Shown: positions 1-5,477 of the stretch, one piece after another
Layout: every line of letters starts with the position of its first letter
Numbering within the stretch: the stretch's first letter is position 1
NCBI GenBank assembly: GCA_902470925.1
Contig: CABRIF010000076.1
Location: 1-12,439 of the forward strand
Length of the DNA: 12,439 nt
From: an uncultured Collinsella sp.
GTDB lineage: Bacteria; Actinomycetota; Coriobacteriia; Coriobacteriales; Coriobacteriaceae
Reading direction: 5' to 3'
Made by a program: the position numbers and the translations under genes
Notes under the pieces: model-generated
The model's database searches: none
What the model saw: the letters and a program-made list of their open reading frames with translations, nothing else
What the model was told of the DNA's origin: nothing

Positions 1-105
1 CCTCCCGTCCCACACCCGCCGTCCGCGTTCCGCTCGCCGCACCCTCGCCGCGCGCGTGACTTCAGTGTGCGTTGCCGCAGCTCGCATGAGCCGCACACCT
101 GAGCG

Positions 106-128
106 TTTATACTGCTGTACTGCTGTAT
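106..128 (+). promoter_or_regulatory. Possible promoter region of the deformylase-like gene
   Basis: TATACT at 108-113 resembles a -10 box, followed by a perfect tandem 8-mer CTGCTGTA at 112-119 and 120-127. No convincing -35 hexamer lies at 16-18 bp spacing. The rest of 1-186 shows no gene. The ribosome binding site of the next gene, GAAAGGA at 175-181, is clear, but the promoter call is weak. Confidence 0.25.
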
Positions 129-186
129 CGCGCAAAGGCGGCCCCGCTGGCTCGCCGCGTGCACCGATCCATCTGAAAGGATTTCC

Positions 187-606
187 ATGATCAAGGAACT
201 TGTGAAGGACGAAGCCGTCCTCTCCACGCCGTGCGAGCCCGCGACCGCCGAGGACGCTGCGGTTGCTCAGGATCTGGTGGACACCCTGGCTTCCCTCGAG
301 GATGCGGCCTGCCTGGCCGCTAACCAGATCGGCGTGACGCGCGCGGTGGTGGCGTATCTGGACGATAACGAGCAGCCGCAGGTCATGTACAACCCCAAGG
401 TGCTCTTCGGTATGGCTGCCTACAAGGCCGACGAAACTTGCCTCACGCGCGAGGGGTCGACGCGCGTAACGCGTTATGCCAAGGTGAAGGTTGCCTTCGA
501 CGAGCTGGTGGACGGCGTGCTGAAGCCGCGTCGCGCCGATTTCGTGGACTGGCAGGCCGAGCTCATCCAGCATATGGTCGACCACTGCAAGGGCAAGCTG
601 GTATAA
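187..606 (+). CDS. Short peptide deformylase homologue lacking the catalytic Glu
   Basis: A 139-residue protein of the short deformylase class found in Firmicutes and Actinobacteria. Deformylases remove the N-formyl group from nascent proteins at the ribosome, using a metal held by one Cys and two His. The three family motifs are visible. Motif 1 is CLAANQIG (42-49, Gln47). Motif 2 is ETCLT (83-87, Cys85), where the family usually has EGCLS. Motif 3 is HMVDH (129-133, His129 and His133), where the family has HExDH. The metal ligands are kept, but the catalytic Glu is Met130, encoded by ATG inside CATATGGTC. GAG or GAA to ATG needs at least two base changes, so one sequencing error does not explain it. 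The ATG start has GAAAGGA five bases upstream. The protein may be inactive, altered or regulatory; a standard deformylase is presumably elsewhere in the genome. Family assignment is firm, activity is not. Confidence 0.85.
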   Translation: MIKELVKDEAVLSTPCEPATAEDAAVAQDLVDTLASLEDAACLAANQIGVTRAVVAYLDDNEQPQVMYNPKVLFGMAAYKADETCLTREGSTRVTRYAKVKVAFDELVDGVLKPRRADFVDWQAELIQHMVDHCKGKLV

Positions 607-733
607 ACGCGCAGAGGCCAAGGGGCCGTGGCGCGGGAGGGGCATCGCCGCTGCGTCCGGAGCATGGACGTGCGCGCGTGCACACGCGTCGTCGCGCCTT
701 GCCGGCGCGTCTTCATTGGAACACGGGGCAAGC

Positions 734-1477
734 ATGACGTCACAACACCAGGACAGGACGAGCGGGGCCAAGGCTGCCCGTCGGCTGCGCGAATCGCATG
801 CTGAGGGTGCTGCCGCACAGGGGGAGCGGCAGGCGTCTGCTGGTGGCTCTCGCCCGATGGTGGCTTCCGGTCCGCATGCGCCGCGTGCTGCCAGCTCGCA
901 GGGGGCGCCGTGCCAGGCGCGGCAAGAGCGTGCGCCGTTGCATGTTCCTCAGAAGGCGGGGCGGAAGAGCCGGGCCGAGCGGCACGCGCTTCGCGCGGAC
1001 GAGGTGCGCCGGATGGCGGCGTGGTTGGAGCGCGAGGGGCGGTTCGGCCTCACGCGCGGTTTCATCCAGCACGGCAGCGTGTCGGTATATGCGCATGTAT
1101 GCTCGGTGGCGCAGGCGAGCCTGGCATGTGCGGATGCGCTCGGTCGCGTGGGCATCGCCGTGGACCGCGCGTCGCTGCTGCGCGGGGCGCTGCTGCACGA
1201 TTACTTCCTCTACGACTGGCACGACCCCGATCCCTCGCATCGCCTGCACGGATTCACCCATCCGCGCTGCGCCCTCAGGCGCGCCGAGGAGGATTTCGAG
1301 CTCACGGCGCGCGAACGGATCATCATTGTGCGGCACATGTTTCCGCTGGTACCGGTGCCGCCAACATGTCGCGAGGCGTGGATTGTGTGCCTGGCGGACA
1401 AGTACTGCGCGCTGATTGAGACCGTGGCGGCGCGTCTGCCGCGGCGCGGTGCGCGCGCATTGAAGGGAGCGCAATGA
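734..1477 (+). CDS. HD-superfamily protein (putative phosphohydrolase)
   Basis: An HD-domain protein of the metal-dependent phosphohydrolase superfamily; its substrate is unknown. From the ATG at 734 it has 247 residues. The domain covers about residues 90-240: IQHGSVSVYAH (His121 in AH), then LLHDYFLYDWHD with the HD pair at His155-Asp156, HGFTHPR, RHMFP (His201) and CLADKYCA (Asp222). The first roughly 85 residues are Arg/Ala/Ser/Gly-rich, show no fold and precede where relatives of this family appear to begin. Translation may therefore start later, for example at ATG 1013. A TTG at 716 would add six residues; ATG 734 is preferred because GGGG at 725-728 lies five bases upstream. The stop overlaps the next start as ATGA (1474-1477), so the two genes are probably co-translated. 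HD family is certain; start and substrate are not. Confidence 0.82.
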   Translation: MTSQHQDRTSGAKAARRLRESHAEGAAAQGERQASAGGSRPMVASGPHAPRAASSQGAPCQARQERAPLHVPQKAGRKSRAERHALRADEVRRMAAWLEREGRFGLTRGFIQHGSVSVYAHVCSVAQASLACADALGRVGIAVDRASLLRGALLHDYFLYDWHDPDPSHRLHGFTHPRCALRRAEEDFELTARERIIIVRHMFPLVPVPPTCREAWIVCLADKYCALIETVAARLPRRGARALKGAQ

Positions 1478-2445
1478 CCGAGCTGACGCTGCTTGAGGGG
1501 GCCGCGCTGGCGCAGGCGCCGGTGTCTGCGCTGGTCCTTTCCTTTTTCGTCTACGCCTTCGTGGGCTGGGCCTACGAGTCCACCATCTGCGCGCTGTTGA
1601 ACCACGGGCACTTTGCGAACAGCGGTTTTCTGCTGGGGCCGTGCTGCCCCATCTACGGGGTGGGGTCGTTGGCCTGCTGGCTGCTGCTGCGCGGTATCGA
1701 CAACATCGGGGTGCAGTTCGTGGCCGCTGCGGTGGTGTGCTGCTCGCTTGAATACGTGGTGGGTCTGCTGCTGGAGCGCGCCACGCATGCGCGTTTCTGG
1801 GATTATTCGAATTTCCCCCTGAACATCAACGGCCGCGTGTGCCTGTATGGAGCGCTGCTGTTCGGTGCGGGCGCCGTGCTGATCTGCCGGGTTGCCGAGC
1901 CGGGTGTGCTGGCGGCTCTGGCGCTTGTGCCCGCCCCGGTGCTGCGCGCCGCGGCGGCGGGACTTATAGCGGTGCTCGTGGTCGATACGGCGTTCGCCTT
2001 GGCGAGCTGGCGCCGCCTGTCCGACCAGCTTGAGGCCCTGCGCGCCGATATGGCCGATCGCATCAACGAGTCGCTGCGTGAGACGTCCGACTCGCTGCTC
2101 GAGCGCATTCCCGCCAGCGCGCTGGATTCCGCCAACACCGCCCACGTGCGCGGCCGCGCCATCAACGCGTGGCTTGCCGACGTGTCCGATGCCGCCATGG
2201 ATGCCCTGCGCGAGCGGGCCGAGATTCCGTCGTTCAGCGTTGAGGGCCCCAGCGGCCTGCGCCTGGCCGCTCGGCGCGCCTCGCGTGCGGCGGCGAGGTG
2301 GCAGGCGTCGGCGGCTGCGTCGCTGAGCAGGCGCGACCTGCGTTTCTTCAATGCATTTCCGCGTCTGCGGATGTTGCCGTATGAGGGTGTGATCCGCGCG
2401 ACGAAGCTGAAGGACCGTGCGCGGGAGCTGTTTCGCTGGCGGTAG
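1474..2445 (+). CDS. CmpB/PF06541-type integral membrane protein ('putative ABC transporter type IV')
   Basis: A 323-residue membrane protein of the family named putative ABC-transporter type IV. Despite the name it has no ATPase, and its function is unproven. Recognisable blocks are FVGWAYES (29-36), NSGFLLGPCCPIYG (49-62), LEYVVGLLLERATHARFWDY (92-111) and FPLNINGRVCLYG (114-126). Hydrophobic stretches at about 17-36, 60-74, 79-101, 121-140 and 155-178 suggest five membrane spans. They are followed by a probable coiled coil (about 178-212) and a long basic cytoplasmic tail rich in Arg and Ala. It begins inside the stop of the HD gene (ATGA) with AAGGGAG just upstream, so the pair is translationally coupled and likely acts together. 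The tail is longer than the conserved core needs. Family is confident, role unknown. Confidence 0.85.
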   Translation: MTELTLLEGAALAQAPVSALVLSFFVYAFVGWAYESTICALLNHGHFANSGFLLGPCCPIYGVGSLACWLLLRGIDNIGVQFVAAAVVCCSLEYVVGLLLERATHARFWDYSNFPLNINGRVCLYGALLFGAGAVLICRVAEPGVLAALALVPAPVLRAAAAGLIAVLVVDTAFALASWRRLSDQLEALRADMADRINESLRETSDSLLERIPASALDSANTAHVRGRAINAWLADVSDAAMDALRERAEIPSFSVEGPSGLRLAARRASRAAARWQASAAASLSRRDLRFFNAFPRLRMLPYEGVIRATKLKDRARELFRWR

Positions 2446-2464
2446 GGCAGGCCTGCGCGCCGTG

Positions 2465-2518
2465 CAATTTGGGGACGGGGTCGTTTCGTTTTTCAATTTG
2501 GGGACGGGGTCGTTTCGT
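2465..2518 (+). repeat. Left terminal pair of GGGGACGGGGTC repeats
   Basis: Two identical 25-base copies (2465-2489 and 2494-2518) of CAATTTGGGGACGGGGTC followed by GTTTCGT, separated by TTTT. The second copy runs on into ACACATAGG. Confidence 0.95.
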
Positions 2519-2529
2519 ACACATAGGCC

Positions 2530-2554
2530 CAATTTGGGGACGGGGTCATTTCGT
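2530..2554 (+). repeat. GGGGACGGGGTC repeat, third copy
   Basis: CAATTTGGGGACGGGGTC followed by ATTTCGT, one base different from the first two copies, then ACATAGG. It starts the larger duplicated segment 2530-2741. Confidence 0.95.
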
Positions 2555-2590
2555 ACATAGGGGGGCTCGGCGCTCAGCCGGTTGTCGGCT

Positions 2591-2710
2591 GTGCGCGGTC
2601 GCGGGTGAGCCTCGGCGCGTGTGTGCGGTTGCGGATGCGTCTCGGGCGGGCGTGTTCGGTCGCGGGTGCGCCCCGGCGGGCCGCTGTCAGCTGCGTGCGG
2701 TTGCGCGGGC
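2591..2710 (+). repeat. Imperfect tandem array, about 30-bp unit
   Basis: Units at 2591-2620, 2621-2651 and 2652-2681 share the pattern GTG-GCGGT-GCGGGTG-GCC-CGGCG, with a partial unit at 2695-2710. The unit is also present once in copy B near 3089-3120, which suggests local expansion in copy A. Confidence 0.65.
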
Positions 2711-2742
2711 ACTGTCAGCTGTGCACCGACTGATGCACATTT

Positions 2743-2775
2743 CTCTATCTGGCGGAAGAGAAACGCCAGGTAGAG
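2743..2775. repeat. Strong hairpin (12-bp stem, 9-base loop)
   Basis: CTCTATCTGGCG (2743-2754) pairs with CGCCAGGTAGAG (2764-2775), with one A/G position that is G-U in RNA, around the loop GAAGAGAAA. No T run follows, so it is not an intrinsic terminator. It is directly followed by the perfect palindrome GTGACTGTCAC at 2775-2785. Confidence 0.8.
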
Positions 2776-2824
2776 TGACTGTCACCCATGCGCAATGTAT
2801 CAGCCTTCCGTGGTAGCGCAGCCA

Positions 2825-2864
2825 AATCGTACATAGCTGACAATCGTACATATCTGACAGTCAG
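2825..2864 (+). repeat. Direct repeat AATCGTACATA plus palindrome CTGACAGTCAG
   Basis: AATCGTACATA occurs twice about 17 bases apart (2825 and 2842), each followed by a CTGACA-type block. CTGACAGTCAG at 2854-2864 is a perfect odd palindrome with the same TGACNGTCA core as 2776-2784. CGTACATAG also follows the GGGGAC repeats, so this looks like a truncated piece of the same module. Confidence 0.65.
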
Positions 2865-2887
2865 CTGTGCACCGCGACGTGAGGATC

Positions 2888-2910
2888 CAATTTGGGACGG
2901 GTTCATTTCG
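2888..2910 (+). repeat. Degenerate GGGGAC repeat copy
   Basis: CAATTTGGGACGGGTTC then ATTTCG: the motif with one G lost from the first run and a base change in the second. It is the most diverged copy, suggesting it is the oldest or no longer maintained. Confidence 0.8.
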
Positions 2911-3028
2911 GATTCCAGTGAGGCCTCTTCCACTCCAGGCGTGCACGGATGCCTGTCGCGCTAATGCGGGCGCACATCCGGCCAGTTCTGCCGCTGCCGC
3001 CCGCGGGGCACAGCTTCCTTGGGTCGCG

Positions 3029-3053
3029 CAATTTGGGGACGGGGTCGTTTCGT
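3029..3053 (+). repeat. GGGGACGGGGTC repeat, fifth + copy
   Basis: Exact 25-base copy identical to the terminal pair, followed by ACATAGGGG. It opens copy B of the long direct repeat. Confidence 0.95.
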
Positions 3054-3164
3054 ACATAGGGGCTTAGCGCTCGGCCGACTGTCAGCTGTGTGCGATCGCG
3101 GGTGAGCCCCGGCGCGTGTGTCTCGGGCGCGCGACAGTTAGCTGTGCACCGACTGATGCGCATT
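3029..3164 (+). repeat. Long diverged direct repeat, copy B
   Basis: Shorter version of 2530-2741. It ends in the same TAGCTG-TGCACCGACTGATGC block (3139-3159), next to the inverted repeat at 3175. A third partial copy of the block (AGTCAGCTGTGCACCG) lies at 2859-2874. Confidence 0.75.
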
Positions 3165-3174
3165 CAACCAAATC

Positions 3175-3192
3175 GACCCCGTCCCCAAATTG
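3175..3192 (-). repeat. Inverted GGGGACGGGGTC repeat
   Basis: GACCCCGTCCCCAAATTG on the + strand, the exact reverse complement of the 18-base core. On the minus strand the core continues into GAT rather than GTTTCGT, as in the 3287-3304 copy. Confidence 0.93.
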
Positions 3193-3286
3193 CGTCGCGC
3201 CCGACGAGCGCCGCCTCGCGCAAGGCTATGCGGCATGGGTGCGAGAAAGCGTCCGCAGTCCCGGAGTTGCCCCCACCTGCAGCATC

Positions 3287-3341
3287 GACCCCGTCCCCAA
3301 ATTGACAAATTGAAAAACGAAACGACCCCGTCCCCAAATTG
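3287..3341 (-). repeat. Right terminal pair of inverted GGGGACGGGGTC repeats
   Basis: 18-base core at 3287-3304 and a full 25-base copy at 3317-3341, both on the minus strand. Together with TTTTTCAATTTG they mirror the left pair at 2465-2518. The island ends 20 bases after the stop codon of the kinase gene, reading in the gene's direction. Confidence 0.93.
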
Positions 3342-3361
3342 AAGGCGGCACGGGTGGCGCC

Positions 3362-4249
3362 TTATTGCTCGCGCAGCTCGATGGCGAGCGTCTCGCCGTG
3401 CATTCGGGCCGAAAGCTCCAGCCCCATCGCATGGGCGAGACGCGCGCATGTGGCGAGGCCCAGGCCCGCCCCGCCGCGTCCGCGAGCGCTGTCGGCCTGG
3501 TAGAACCGCTCGAAAAGGCGCCCGACCTCGATGGCGTCGGGGTCGGCCACGCGGTTTTCGATGCGCAGCGATCCACGCCCCACCGCGATCCGCGGCGCCT
3601 CAACGCCGTGCCGCAGCGCGTTTGCCACTAGGTTCTCGACGATGCGTGCCAGGGCCGTGCGGTCTCCGCAGGCCGCCGCATCCTCGGGATCGGCCGCAAG
3701 CGCAGGCTCCCAGCCGCGCTGCTCGAACGCGGGAACGTGCCCGAGCAGCACCTGCTCGACCAGCGGCTTGAGCGCAACGGGCTCGCAGTCGAGCGTAAGG
3801 TCGGGGTCGCTTGCCTTGGTGTAGGCGAACAGCTGGTCAAGCAGGGCGGCGGTGGCGTCGATGCGCTGACGGGCACACTCGAAGTGCGCCCGCCGCCGAC
3901 CCGGATCCTCCTCGCGCTCGGCAAGCTGCAGGTAGCCGTTGGCGCCGGTGAGCGGCGTGCGGATGTCGTGCGAAAGCGCGGACAGGTCGCGCTGGAGCTC
4001 CTGGCGATGACGCAGCGCCGCCGTGCGCGCCTGCGAAGCGCGGTCGAGCTCCTCGTTCACGGCATCGATCATGTCGGAGAGACCCGGCGCCGGCGCCCCG
4101 CGCGTGAGGCGGGCGTTGCTCTCATCGTCGCGCTGTCGGAGGAAGCGCGCGCATCGCCGCAGCTCCATGGTGTAGGACGCCGTGGCAAGCAGCGCTCCGG
4201 CCCCGCAGCCGAGGATGAAGATGAGGGCGATGAGCGCTGCGGTGTTCAT
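3362..4249 (-). CDS. Sensor histidine kinase of an ABC-transporter operon
   Basis: A 295-residue membrane-bound kinase that should autophosphorylate on His94 and pass phosphate to a response regulator. There is one N-terminal hydrophobic segment (about 4-27) and no extracellular sensor domain. The dimerisation/phosphoacceptor block SHDIRTPLTG is at 93-102 and the N box ENLVANALRHG at 205-215. The G1 region (ENRVADPD, 231-238) lacks the usual DxGxG, as is common in small kinases of peptide-resistance systems. FERFYQADSAR is at 246-256 and the G2 box GGAGLGLATC at 259-268. A small single-span kinase next to an ABC pair fits intramembrane-sensing kinases that perceive antimicrobial peptides through the transporter. 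It follows the permease gene by 13 bases. No response-regulator gene occurs beside it or elsewhere in the window, which is unusual. The repeat island lies immediately downstream. Confidence 0.93.
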   Translation of the reverse strand: MNTAALIALIFILGCGAGALLATASYTMELRRCARFLRQRDDESNARLTRGAPAPGLSDMIDAVNEELDRASQARTAALRHRQELQRDLSALSHDIRTPLTGANGYLQLAEREEDPGRRRAHFECARQRIDATAALLDQLFAYTKASDPDLTLDCEPVALKPLVEQVLLGHVPAFEQRGWEPALAADPEDAAACGDRTALARIVENLVANALRHGVEAPRIAVGRGSLRIENRVADPDAIEVGRLFERFYQADSARGRGGAGLGLATCARLAHAMGLELSARMHGETLAIELREQ

Positions 4250-4262
4250 GGGGCTCCAATCC

Positions 4263-5477
4263 CTACAGGACGCGGCGACGGCCTGCGGCCAGCAGCGCGC
4301 CGCTTCCGATGGCCAGCCACAGGATACCAGTCAACATGGCCCAGCTCATCGCGCCGCCCGGCACGGCGGAAACATACGGAGCCAGGGCGTCGGCCACGGC
4401 GGCACCGCCTCCGGCCAGGTAGCCCATTGCGGTGCTGGGCATCCAAGCGGCCAGCGCGGGCATCGCGTGGAACACGGGAGCGAGGCTCGGCGCAAGCTCG
4501 GGGCCGAGCTCGCCCATCAGCTGGAGACCCTGGGAAACGAAACCGAACAGGATCACGAAGGCGAAGCCGTAGCTCAGCGGCTTGATGCGCGTGATGAGGG
4601 CGAGCGCCAGGGGCACCACGGAGAGCGCCCACACCACCAGCCAGCTTCCGACAAACCAGCTGATTGCTTGGCCTGCGGTGCTGACCTCGGCGAAGCGGAA
4701 CCCGGCAAGCACGAAACACGCCAGATGGCAGACGGCGGAGAAGGCGAGTATCAGAGCGCTCCACACCCCGGCGAGCAGGATTTTCTCGGCGAGATACGCC
4801 ATGCGCCCACGCAGGGACGACACGACGGTTCGAATGTAGCCGTCGGTGAGGTCGGCGAAGAAGAGTTCAAGCGCGCCGAAGCTGGCGGCGAGCGCGGCGA
4901 TCGAGGGGGCGCCGAGCAAAAACGCGCCCAAAAAGACGACCGGCGATGTGGCGAAGGTGTTCGGATCGAGGGTGGTGAACGCGCCGATGATCCCGTCGTG
5001 GGCCGTGGCGTACAGCAGCGCCGTTTCCAGCACGGCAATGCCGAGGATGACGAGGCCGTATTGCCAGAGGAGCCCGCGCAGGCGCCCGGGGCGCGTGATG
5101 CGGTAGAGGTCGGAGCGCAGCAGGTTGAGCATGGTGAGACATCCTTTCAGACGGGGAGCGAGCAAGTAGAGTAGAAACGCGGCGAGCGCGATGTTGATGC
5201 CGCCGTTGATGATATGGGCCGGATGGGGAAGGGGTGCGTCGAGCGTCGCTGTGCGGGGCGAGCCGTCTGCGTTCGTGGCGGTTGGATGCGCGGGGTCGCG
5301 TGCGGCGCCGGTGGAGCGCAGCGTCGTCTCGGCGATGGTGGCTGCGGGCGGCGCGCTTGAAGCCGAGACCGCCGCGACCGGCGCGGGCGGCGCACCTGAA
5401 GCCGAGATCGCCGCGACCGGTGCGCCAGCAATCGCGGCCGACGTTCCGGTGACGCCGTCTGCGGTCGCCGCCCTCAT
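4263..5477 (-). CDS. ABC transporter permease, lantibiotic-immunity/ABC-2 type
   Basis: Membrane subunit partnering the ATPase encoded just upstream. The conserved part starts at Met116 (ATG 5132-5130; AAAGGA nine bases upstream), MLNLLRSDLYRITRPGR, and gives 289 residues. About six hydrophobic segments lie at core positions 24-43, 65-90, 115-145, 158-182, 187-206 and 262-283, typical of ABC-2 permeases of peptide export or immunity systems. The longer start at 5477 is given because the frame is open throughout, it overlaps the ATPase stop as ATGA, and it leaves no 341-bp hole inside an otherwise tight operon. The added 115 residues are Ala/Pro-rich with a duplicated 13-residue unit (VAAISASGAPPA / VAAVSASSAPPA) and one hydrophobic segment (94-107). 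No Shine-Dalgarno site precedes 5477, so 5132 may be the main start. The kinase gene follows 13 bases later. Confidence 0.82.
   Translation of the reverse strand: MRAATADGVTGTSAAIAGAPVAAISASGAPPAPVAAVSASSAPPAATIAETTLRSTGAARDPAHPTATNADGSPRTATLDAPLPHPAHIINGGINIALAAFLLYLLAPRLKGCLTMLNLLRSDLYRITRPGRLRGLLWQYGLVILGIAVLETALLYATAHDGIIGAFTTLDPNTFATSPVVFLGAFLLGAPSIAALAASFGALELFFADLTDGYIRTVVSSLRGRMAYLAEKILLAGVWSALILAFSAVCHLACFVLAGFRFAEVSTAGQAISWFVGSWLVVWALSVVPLALALITRIKPLSYGFAFVILFGFVSQGLQLMGELGPELAPSLAPVFHAMPALAAWMPSTAMGYLAGGGAAVADALAPYVSAVPGGAMSWAMLTGILWLAIGSGALLAAGRRRVL
5344..5420 (-). repeat. Tandem 39-bp in-frame repeat in the permease extension
   Basis: Copies at 5344-5381 and 5383-5420 differ at only a few bases and share GCGGGCGGCGC, TGAAGCCGAGA and CGCCGCGACCGG. 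The 39-bp period equals 13 codons and encodes Ala/Ser/Pro-rich sequence if the long permease start is used. Confidence 0.85.

Larger units (their letters stand above)
2530..2741 (+). repeat. Long diverged direct repeat, copy A
   Basis: It shares its order of blocks with 3029-3164: the GGGGAC repeat, TACATAGGGG, GCGCTC-GCCG, GTC-GCTGTG, CGCGGGTGAGCC-CGGCGCGTGTG, then TAGCTG/CAGCTG followed by TGCACCGACTGATGC and CATT. Copy A is longer because it also carries the roughly 30-bp tandem array at 2591-2710. Confidence 0.75.
2465..3341. repeat. Composite intergenic repeat island between convergent genes
   Basis: This 877-bp stretch fills the gap between two convergent genes and holds no recognisable protein. 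Eight copies of an 18-25 bp motif beginning CAATTTGGGGACGGGGTC occur. Five read on + (starting 2465, 2494, 2530, 2888, 3029) and three on - (3175-3192, 3287-3304, 3317-3341), so the two sets point inward. The first 36 bases from 2465 are the exact inverse of 3306-3341, giving the island inverted ends. No target-site duplication is evident outside them. The layout resembles REP/RAYT-type or non-autonomous IS200/IS605-like repeats, but no transposase is present, so that origin is inference. The short frames inside have repeat-derived peptides and are not called as genes. Confidence 0.85.

Noticed and set aside
693..717. Possible terminator after the deformylase-like gene
   Set aside because: CGCGCC-TTGCC-GGCGCG forms only a 6-bp stem and is followed by TCTTCATT, not a T run; hairpins this short are expected by chance in such GC-rich DNA.
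1210..2712. 500-residue open frame on the minus strand across the HD and CmpB-type genes
   Set aside because: It is antisense to two recognised genes, rich in Arg/His/Gln with no domain, and enters the repeat island, where it encodes repeated NDPVPKL-type peptides. It is a by-product of GC-rich codon use.
2469..3313. Several short frames in the repeat island (for example at 2469-2816 and 3116-3313)
   Set aside because: Their products are translations of the GGGGAC repeats (IWGRGRFV or DPVPKL peptides) in different frames.
2465..3341. CRISPR array
   Set aside because: Repeat spacing is irregular (4 to over 300 bases), copies occur in both orientations, and no cas gene is present.
3342..3363. 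Possible terminator at the end of the kinase gene
   Set aside because: AAGGCG...CGCCTT can pair, but the stem has a G-G mismatch and a very tight loop, and no useful T run follows on the minus strand (only CAATTT).
4182..5174. 330-residue open frame on the + strand opposite the kinase and permease
   Set aside because: Antisense shadow with a hydrophilic low-complexity product and no family resemblance.
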